From assembly GCA_041487075.1 (NCBI GenBank), contig JBGPMO010000003.1, forward strand, positions 1-17,897: 17,897 nucleotides of DNA. The letters are read 5' to 3'. This document shows, piece by piece, positions 13,232 to 17,897 of the stretch. Made by a program: the position numbers and the translations under genes. Source of the stretch: JBGPMO01 sp041487075 (GTDB lineage Bacteria > Patescibacteriota > Minisyncoccia > UBA6257 > 1-14-0-10-40-38). How positions within the stretch are numbered: the first letter of the stretch is position 1; every line of letters begins with the position of its first letter. Under the pieces are notes generated by a model that saw nothing but the letters and a program-made list of their open reading frames with translations, was not told the origin of the DNA and searched no databases.

Positions 13232-13858
13232 ATGAATAAAAAAATTATTGCAGCGGTTACTATTGGAGTTGTGCTCGGCGCTGGTCTCGTCTTTGGCATC
13301 CGCGTATACGCGAACGAGGGAGGAAACAACGAACAAGGGATGACGGGGCAAATACAGTCTGCCGCAAATTCGTTAAGCACGAGTAAGCTTCATAAGATAG
13401 AGTTACTCGATGATGATAATGCTCTTCCTAATATTGATAAAGAAAGCAAAGATCGTGCTGCACTCGTCATTAGCACGAGCGGGAATGTCCGGCTTTTTGG
13501 CGGAACCGTTGACACGGTCGCGCTCGCTTCTTGCGCCACAACCGCATCTTCAACCTGCCCAGCATCCTCCCTTACGTTGAAGCTTTGGGGGATGACATTT
13601 ATGGTTAACATTATGGGAGATACCCAGATGGTGCCGAACGGGACTTCCTTTAATGTGGGTGACAAAGTGTCTTTGAATGGCATGATGAGTGGTGATGGAA
13701 AAATCAATGCGAGAAAAATCCGTAACCTCTCGGCGGTGGAGGATAAGTCAGCCCAGATTTCCGCACAGATCAGAGCGCTCCTCGATAGAGTGAGACAGTT
13801 CTGTGATGCTATTACCGTGGCTCAGAATCGCCCAGCCATCTGCGCTACTACGTTTTAA
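13232..13858 (+). CDS. Exported DUF5666-like protein
   Basis: A 208-aa protein (211 if read from 13223). Residues 5-26 from the start used here form a signal peptide or N-terminal anchor. The middle (about 75-165) reads as a small beta domain: ALVISTSGNVRLFGGTVDTV, LTLKLWGMTFMVNI, FNVGDKVSLNGMM, KINARKIRNLS. This recalls DUF5666/OB-like repeats of exported proteins in CPR. Four cysteines (two in the CATTASSTC segment, two near the C-terminus) might form disulfides outside the cell. No enzyme motif is seen. A strong terminator follows at 13879. The family call is tentative; export is likely. Confidence 0.7.
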   Translation: MNKKIIAAVTIGVVLGAGLVFGIRVYANEGGNNEQGMTGQIQSAANSLSTSKLHKIELLDDDNALPNIDKESKDRAALVISTSGNVRLFGGTVDTVALASCATTASSTCPASSLTLKLWGMTFMVNIMGDTQMVPNGTSFNVGDKVSLNGMMSGDGKINARKIRNLSAVEDKSAQISAQIRALLDRVRQFCDAITVAQNRPAICATTF

Positions 13859-13878
13859 GGAAACATGTATCTTGTCCC

Positions 13879-13910
13879 AAAAATCCCGCCCGTCTCATGG
13901 CGGGATTTTT
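13879..13910 (+). terminator. Intrinsic terminator (likely bidirectional)
   Basis: AAAAATCCCGCC (13879-13890) and GGCGGGATTTTT (13899-13910) form a perfect 12-bp stem with an 8-nt loop, ending in five T; five A on the other side allow action from either direction. It separates the DUF5666-like gene from recO. Confidence 0.9.
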
Positions 13911-13940
13911 GCTGATTTGATACCATGCAGATACGGAAGC

Positions 13941-14447
13941 ATGCGAGAGTATGTGACAGAAGCCATTGTGCTTGGCAAAGAGCCGGCGGGCGAGTTTGAT
14001 GCCCGGGTTTTTTTATTCACTCCACTGCTTGGCAAAGTAAGCGCAAAAGTCACGAGCGCTCGGAAAATCACCTCGAAGCTTTCACCCCATCTCGAGCCGC
14101 TCTCGCGGGTGAGAGTGCGCCTGGTCGAGAAGGGAGGATTTCAACTAGTAGATGTTCTTTCAGAGCGCCGACTTCCCTTCAGTGACTTGGGGGTCTTGCG
14201 TCTCCTACTCGGCATACTTCCTGAACGGTATCCTGATCGGGAACTCTGGGCTGCGGTAGAGCGGGGGAATCTTTCTTTTCGCGGCGCGCTCCAGATTCTC
14301 GGGGTTAATAGTTCCGAGGCCTGTTGCGGATTATGCGGGGAGCGGCCGCCGCAGTGCTTTCTCCTGCGTGATAGTACTTATTTTTGCGAACGGTGCCTGC
14401 CGCCTTCGGTTCGCCCCGAAGCATATGTCGTAATCAGAAATTGGTAA
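13941..14447 (+). CDS. recO: DNA repair protein RecO (short form)
   Basis: A 168-aa RecO, which helps RecF/RecR load RecA onto SSB-coated DNA and anneals strands. The N-terminal OB fold is recognisable: MREYVTEAIVLGKEPAGEFDARVFLFTPLLGKVSAKV then SARKITSKLSPHLEPLSRV. The C-terminal part holds a zinc site, Cys129-x2-Cys132 and Cys149-x2-Cys152. Most bacterial RecO proteins are about 240 aa, so the helical middle is cut down. The frame is open upstream to 13803, but ATG 13941 with GGAAG just before it fits the family start, and the terminator lies upstream of it. Its end overlaps the promoter of the next gene. Confidence 0.85.
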   Translation: MREYVTEAIVLGKEPAGEFDARVFLFTPLLGKVSAKVTSARKITSKLSPHLEPLSRVRVRLVEKGGFQLVDVLSERRLPFSDLGVLRLLLGILPERYPDRELWAAVERGNLSFRGALQILGVNSSEACCGLCGERPPQCFLLRDSTYFCERCLPPSVRPEAYVVIRNW

Positions 14448-14469
14448 TTAGAAATTGAGGAGTTATACT
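14441..14469 (+). promoter_or_regulatory. Promoter of the DUF11-like surface protein gene
   Basis: TTGGTA (14441-14446, overlapping the recO stop), a 17-nt spacer and TATACT (14464-14469) put the transcription start at about 14476. The ATG is at 14477, so the message would be leaderless. Confidence 0.7.
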
Positions 14470-14476
14470 CTACAGT

Positions 14477-16198
14477 ATGTCTTTTCGGGCAGTATTTTTT
14501 AGTGTGGCAGCAATCATCGTCGTTATATTGGTCGGCGGCGGTGCTTTTCTTTGGTATCAGGCGGGGAATATACACGGGCTTACCTTGGGACTTACGGTGC
14601 CGGGGGGGGTGACGACCGGCGTCCCGTTTGATCTTCAGGTGAGCGTAGGGAACGATTCGGACAATATTTTGAAAGATGCCGAGCTTACCGTCGAATTGCC
14701 GGACGGATTCGTTTTTGTCGGAAGTCCCGAAGAAAAAAATTTGATCGTAAAGAATCTTGGCACGTTGGGCGGCGGCAGCGTGACGCAGGAGCCGTTTTCC
14801 CTACTCGCATTACGCGGCGAGGGGAGCATTAAACAGATAAAAGCGACGGTGAGTTATTTCCCTGCGAATATCGGTTCTCGTTTCGAGAAAGTTTCAACAG
14901 CTGATCTCGCGGTCACCGCGGCAGGCATCAATCTTGATTTTAGCATTCCGGGAAAGGTGTTTGCGGGCGAGGATTTTACTATAGAGGTTTCGTATCAGAA
15001 TGTGAGCGAAGCTGATATCCATGATCTTGCGCTCACTTTTACGTTTCCGCCGGCGTTCAATTTTAAATCAGCGACGTTGAAGCCGGATGTCGGAAATAAT
15101 ATTTGGAATTTAGGCGATCTCCGCAGTAAATCGGAAGGCAAGTTTACGATTACCGGGAGCCTTATCGGCGCGGAAGGTTCGTTTTTTGAATTAAAATCTG
15201 ATGTTGCCGGCCGGTATGACGGCCGCGCGTATTCGATTGCGGAGAAATCGGCGTCTCTCGGGATCGCCGCTTCGCCGCTTTTGCTCCAAATAAAGTTAAA
15301 TAATAACGATGCATATATCGTGCACACGGGTGACGATTTAAACTATCATCTTGCGTTTATCAATAATACCGATACGGCGCTCCGAGATGTGGTGCTTCAG
15401 GCGAAGCTTACGGGTGCTCTGTTCGATTTTACTACGCTCTCTTCAACTGCTTCCTTCCGGCAGAGCGACCATACCCTTATCTGGAATGGCGGTAATACTC
15501 CTCTCCTCACTTTGCTTGCTCCGGGGCAAACGGGCGCGGTTGATTTCCATCTGCGCGCGAAGAGCGATTATCCGATTCGGCGATTGAGTGATAAGAATTT
15601 TACGCTTCGCATTGAAGGGCAGATTGAATCGCCAACCGTGCCGTATAACGTTTCTGCCACGAAAACCATTGGATTGGGACAGCTTGAGACGAAAGTCGGC
15701 GGAGAGATTATGGCTGAGGCAAAAGGATTATTCCGTGACGCCGCCTCGGAGATTTTGAATAAAGGCCCCTTGCCTATGAAAGTTGGGCAGACCACGAATT
15801 TTACCATTCACTGGGTAGTCACCAATTATGGGACGGACGTAAAAGACTTTGAGGTGCGTGCGGTTTTAAGTTCGAATGTTCGCGCGACGGGTATTATGAA
15901 GAGTAATATTGCTTCAGCCCCGACGTATAATGATCGTACCGGGGAGCTCGTTTGGCAGATTCCTCTGGTACTCGCAGGTCGGGGTATCGCGAATACTCCG
16001 ATTGAAGCGATTATCCAGGTTGCTGCGACGCCGGCAGTGAATCAGGCCGGATCAGCGATGACGCTTATAGGAGAGACGAGTTTCACGGGCACTGATGACT
16101 TTACCGGAGAAACTTTAAATGGGAAAAGCGACCCCGTAGTCACGAATAACTTGGCCGATTCTACTGTCGATCCTTCACAAGGGATTGTTCAGCCGTAA
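14477..16198 (+). CDS. DUF11-like, membrane-anchored surface protein
   Basis: A 573-aa protein with one N-terminal transmembrane helix (about 5-27) and a long outside part built of repeated Ig-like beta domains. The repeats share the pattern VSVGNDSDNILKDAELTVELPDGF, VSYQNVSEADIHDLALTFTFP, LAFINNTDTALRDVVLQAKL and VVTNYGTDVKDFEVRAVLS, i.e. about four DUF11/CARDB-type units roughly 110-140 aa apart. Such domains form stalks or adhesive surface structures; no enzyme motif is present. There is no sortase signal at the C-terminus, so it is held by the N-terminal helix. It lies between recO and glyS, and glyS follows after 20 nt. Domain class is fairly sure; the role is not known. Confidence 0.82.
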   Translation: MSFRAVFFSVAAIIVVILVGGGAFLWYQAGNIHGLTLGLTVPGGVTTGVPFDLQVSVGNDSDNILKDAELTVELPDGFVFVGSPEEKNLIVKNLGTLGGGSVTQEPFSLLALRGEGSIKQIKATVSYFPANIGSRFEKVSTADLAVTAAGINLDFSIPGKVFAGEDFTIEVSYQNVSEADIHDLALTFTFPPAFNFKSATLKPDVGNNIWNLGDLRSKSEGKFTITGSLIGAEGSFFELKSDVAGRYDGRAYSIAEKSASLGIAASPLLLQIKLNNNDAYIVHTGDDLNYHLAFINNTDTALRDVVLQAKLTGALFDFTTLSSTASFRQSDHTLIWNGGNTPLLTLLAPGQTGAVDFHLRAKSDYPIRRLSDKNFTLRIEGQIESPTVPYNVSATKTIGLGQLETKVGGEIMAEAKGLFRDAASEILNKGPLPMKVGQTTNFTIHWVVTNYGTDVKDFEVRAVLSSNVRATGIMKSNIASAPTYNDRTGELVWQIPLVLAGRGIANTPIEAIIQVAATPAVNQAGSAMTLIGETSFTGTDDFTGETLNGKSDPVVTNNLADSTVDPSQGIVQP

Positions 16199-16206
16199 CT
16201 GCTATG

Positions 16207-16212
16207 AAGGAG
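16207..16212 (+). promoter_or_regulatory. glyS: Shine-Dalgarno site of glyS
   Basis: AAGGAG lies 6 nt before ATG 16219. This decides the start against an in-frame ATG at 16204, which would place the site inside the coding region. It is the clearest ribosome site in the window. Confidence 0.8.
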
Positions 16213-16218
16213 TCTGCC

Positions 16219-17694
16219 ATGGCAAAACATAATAACTTGATGGAGAAAATAGTGAGTTTGTGCAAGAGGCGAGGTTTTATTTTCCCCGGCTCGGAAATTT
16301 ATGGCGGCCTTGCGAACTCGTGGGATTACGGTCCCTTGGGCGTGGAGCTCAAAAATAATATCAAGCAGCTGTGGTGGAAAAAGTTTGTGCACGAGCGGGA
16401 CGATGTAGTGGGCTTGGATGCCGCGCTTATTATGAATCCAAAGGTGTGGGAAGCGAGCGGGCACTTGAAAGAGTTTTCGGATCCGCTTGTGGAGTGCAAA
16501 AAATGTCATGAGCGATATCGTGCGGGTGATGTAGGATTAGTAGTCCCCAAAATTGGTTTGACTCGCATGGTAGCCGATGCTTGTAGTAAATGTGGATCTA
16601 GGGAATATACACCTCCTCGTCGATTTAATTTGATGCTCAAAACTTCCCTTGGGCCTTTAGATCAGTATCCGATAATATTAAATTTAGGCAGTCTTTATCA
16701 AAGAAAAGAAGAATTGAACGGTATTCAAGAGAAAAATAAGGATCAACAAAAAGAGTTAGAAGAGTTAGAGAAAGAAATTCAGAGACTTACAATGATCATA
16801 AATTCTAGTACTTTTTACTTCCGTCCTGAAACCGCACAGTCTATGTTTGTAAATTTTAAAAATATACTAGATACCACAAGGAAGACCCTGCCGTTCGGGA
16901 TTGCGCAGATTGGAAAAGCGTTTAGAAATGAAATCACGCCCGGCAATTTTATTTTTCGCACCCGCGAATTCGAGCAGATGGAGATCGAATACTTCGTGCG
17001 GGAGAATGAATGGAAGAAATGGTTCGAGTACTGGAAAGACGAAATGATGGAGTGGATGAAAGAAATCGGCATTGATAAAAAACATGTGCACGCCGTTGAA
17101 GTTCCTGAAGGGGAGCGGGCGCATTATTCAAAACGAACTATTGATTTTGAGTACGAATTTCCGTTTGGGCAGAAAGAATTATATGGCTTGGCTTACCGCA
17201 CAGACTTCGATTTAAAAAATCATTTCAAGGAAGCGCCGTATAAAGATGCGCATTCGCAAGCTGACGGAGGCGAAGCATTATATCCGCACGTAGTTGAGCC
17301 CACCTGGGGTGTTGACCGGTCAGTGCTCGCGGTGCTCTGCGAGGCGTATGACGACAGTGATGCGGAACGGATCGTCTTGCATTTGAAGCCGGCACTCGCG
17401 CCTTACCAAGCGGCGGTGTTTCCTTTGCTCGCGAATAAGCCAGAGCTCGTGAAACTTGCGAAGAAGATCTACGACGATCTCCGTAAAGAGTTTTCGGTTG
17501 CCTGGGATGACCGCGGCAATATCGGCAAGCGGTACTATGCGCAGGACGAGATAGGAACTCCATATTGCATCACCGTGGATTTCGATTCACTCGAGAAGTA
17601 TGACGTGACGGTGCGTGACCGTGACACGGCAAAACAGGAGCGAATATCGACAAACGAGCTCCGTAGCTATCTCAATAAAAGTCTCTTTCGATAA
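16219..17694 (+). CDS. glyS: Glycyl-tRNA synthetase (single-chain, alpha2 type)
   Basis: A 491-aa class II synthetase that charges tRNA-Gly. It opens with KIVSLCKRRGFIFPGSEIYGG and NSWDYGPLG (34-42), then has a zinc site (Cys93/96 and Cys122/125), FRPETAQSMF (201-210), motif 2 (AFRNEITPGNFIFRTREFEQMEIE, 234-257), motif 3 (VEPTWGVDRSVLAVL) and an anticodon-binding domain (about 395-491). Usually FNLMFKT-IGP is followed within about ten residues by YLRPETAQ. Here about 50 extra residues (147-197) intervene, rich in Glu/Lys/Gln and predicted coiled coil. The DNA around it (16621-16860) is about 31% G+C by hand count, against 55% at 17401-17460. The frame is intact and catalytic motifs are kept, so it is probably active. 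Confidence 0.95.
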   Translation: MAKHNNLMEKIVSLCKRRGFIFPGSEIYGGLANSWDYGPLGVELKNNIKQLWWKKFVHERDDVVGLDAALIMNPKVWEASGHLKEFSDPLVECKKCHERYRAGDVGLVVPKIGLTRMVADACSKCGSREYTPPRRFNLMLKTSLGPLDQYPIILNLGSLYQRKEELNGIQEKNKDQQKELEELEKEIQRLTMIINSSTFYFRPETAQSMFVNFKNILDTTRKTLPFGIAQIGKAFRNEITPGNFIFRTREFEQMEIEYFVRENEWKKWFEYWKDEMMEWMKEIGIDKKHVHAVEVPEGERAHYSKRTIDFEYEFPFGQKELYGLAYRTDFDLKNHFKEAPYKDAHSQADGGEALYPHVVEPTWGVDRSVLAVLCEAYDDSDAERIVLHLKPALAPYQAAVFPLLANKPELVKLAKKIYDDLRKEFSVAWDDRGNIGKRYYAQDEIGTPYCITVDFDSLEKYDVTVRDRDTAKQERISTNELRSYLNKSLFR

Positions 17695-17760
17695 GGATAC
17701 GTCCTGTTCGGCGCTTGGGTGTGAGTAAGTTAATAGTTCTCTTAGTAAGCAGGATTGCGG

Positions 17761-17766
17761 TATACT
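17761..17766 (+). promoter_or_regulatory. -10 box before the right-edge gene
   Basis: TATACT lies 28 nt before the ATG at 17795. The best -35 (TTCTCT, 18 nt up) is poor. The rest of the spacer 17695-17794 shows no terminator. Confidence 0.35.
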
Positions 17767-17794
17767 AAAGATTATTCCTTATTTTTTGCACGTC

Positions 17795-17897
17795 ATGAAA
17801 CGATTTCAAACCCTGTTTATTATCATTGCGCTTTTACTGGTGGGCGCGCTTTTTTTGCGTGGCACGCCTTTACCCAGAAATACCCAGTTTACGGCCC
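17795..17897 (+). CDS. Exported or membrane protein, 5' end only
   Basis: An open frame from ATG 17795 to the right edge (34 codons). It starts MKRFQTLF followed by a hydrophobic stretch (about 7-21) and then RGTPLPRNTQFT, i.e. a signal peptide or signal anchor. Too little is present to name a family. Confidence 0.55.
   Translation, partial: MKRFQTLFIIIALLLVGALFLRGTPLPRNTQFTA

Noticed and set aside
13879..13910. Hairpin before recO as a regulatory element of recO
   Set aside because: It has the full form of an intrinsic terminator with A- and T-runs and follows a gene end, so the simple reading is enough.

Overview
The window looks like part of a chromosome from a Patescibacteria/CPR bacterium, most likely of the Parcubacteria lineage. 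This is an inference from gene content and style. The genes are tightly packed with several overlaps, and two housekeeping proteins have unusual lengths (RecO is short, glycyl-tRNA synthetase carries an insertion). There are many single-anchor surface proteins (DUF4012, DUF11-like, DUF5666-like, Ig-like), a lone PilO-like protein, and a small stand-alone GIY-YIG nuclease. No phage, transposase or CRISPR array is visible.

Layout. Positions 1-670 (minus) hold the start of an Ig-like membrane protein that runs off the left edge. A tRNA-Leu(CAA) (minus, 805-887) and a hairpin-rich spacer precede parB (1017-1889). parB meets topA tail to tail, and topA lies in a minus-strand pair with dprA (1886-4971). 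Divergent from dprA is a PilO-like gene with a small one-helix membrane protein (5010-5799). Next come tRNA-Ile(GAU), lying inside a near-perfect 19-bp inverted repeat, and a ferredoxin-reductase-type flavoprotein (6182-6904). A GIY-YIG nuclease gene follows; its stop codon lies inside tRNA-Val(GAC). An ECF-type sigma factor, a two-helix membrane protein and an RluA-type pseudouridine synthase form a likely operon (7492-9227). On the minus strand, a DUF4012 surface protein and a GT4 glycosyltransferase overlap each other (9139-12376). Divergent from these are rplS, tRNA-Leu(GAG) with a perfect 42-bp palindrome directly after its CCA, an exported DUF5666-like protein, recO, a DUF11-like surface protein and glyS (12443-17694). 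Another exported or membrane protein begins at 17795 and leaves the window.

How it fits together. Genome maintenance (parB, topA, dprA, recO) and translation (four tRNAs, rplS, rluA-type, glyS) are interleaved with cell-envelope genes (GT4 + DUF4012, DUF11, DUF5666, PilO-like). No metabolic pathway is visible apart from the single flavoprotein.

Most interesting points. (1) An 11-nt copy of the tRNA-Val 5' end lies exactly 400 bp upstream of the real one, and the two copies bracket an AT-rich GIY-YIG nuclease gene that reads into the tRNA. This resembles a minimal nuclease cassette inserted at a tRNA 5' end. (2) Two other tRNAs have striking inverted repeats that could form competing structures. 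(3) glyS has an AT-rich coiled-coil insertion in its catalytic domain. (4) Several genes have a -10 box ending only 7-11 nt before the start codon, implying leaderless or nearly leaderless mRNAs, whereas glyS has a textbook Shine-Dalgarno site. All readings are by eye; no database search was possible.
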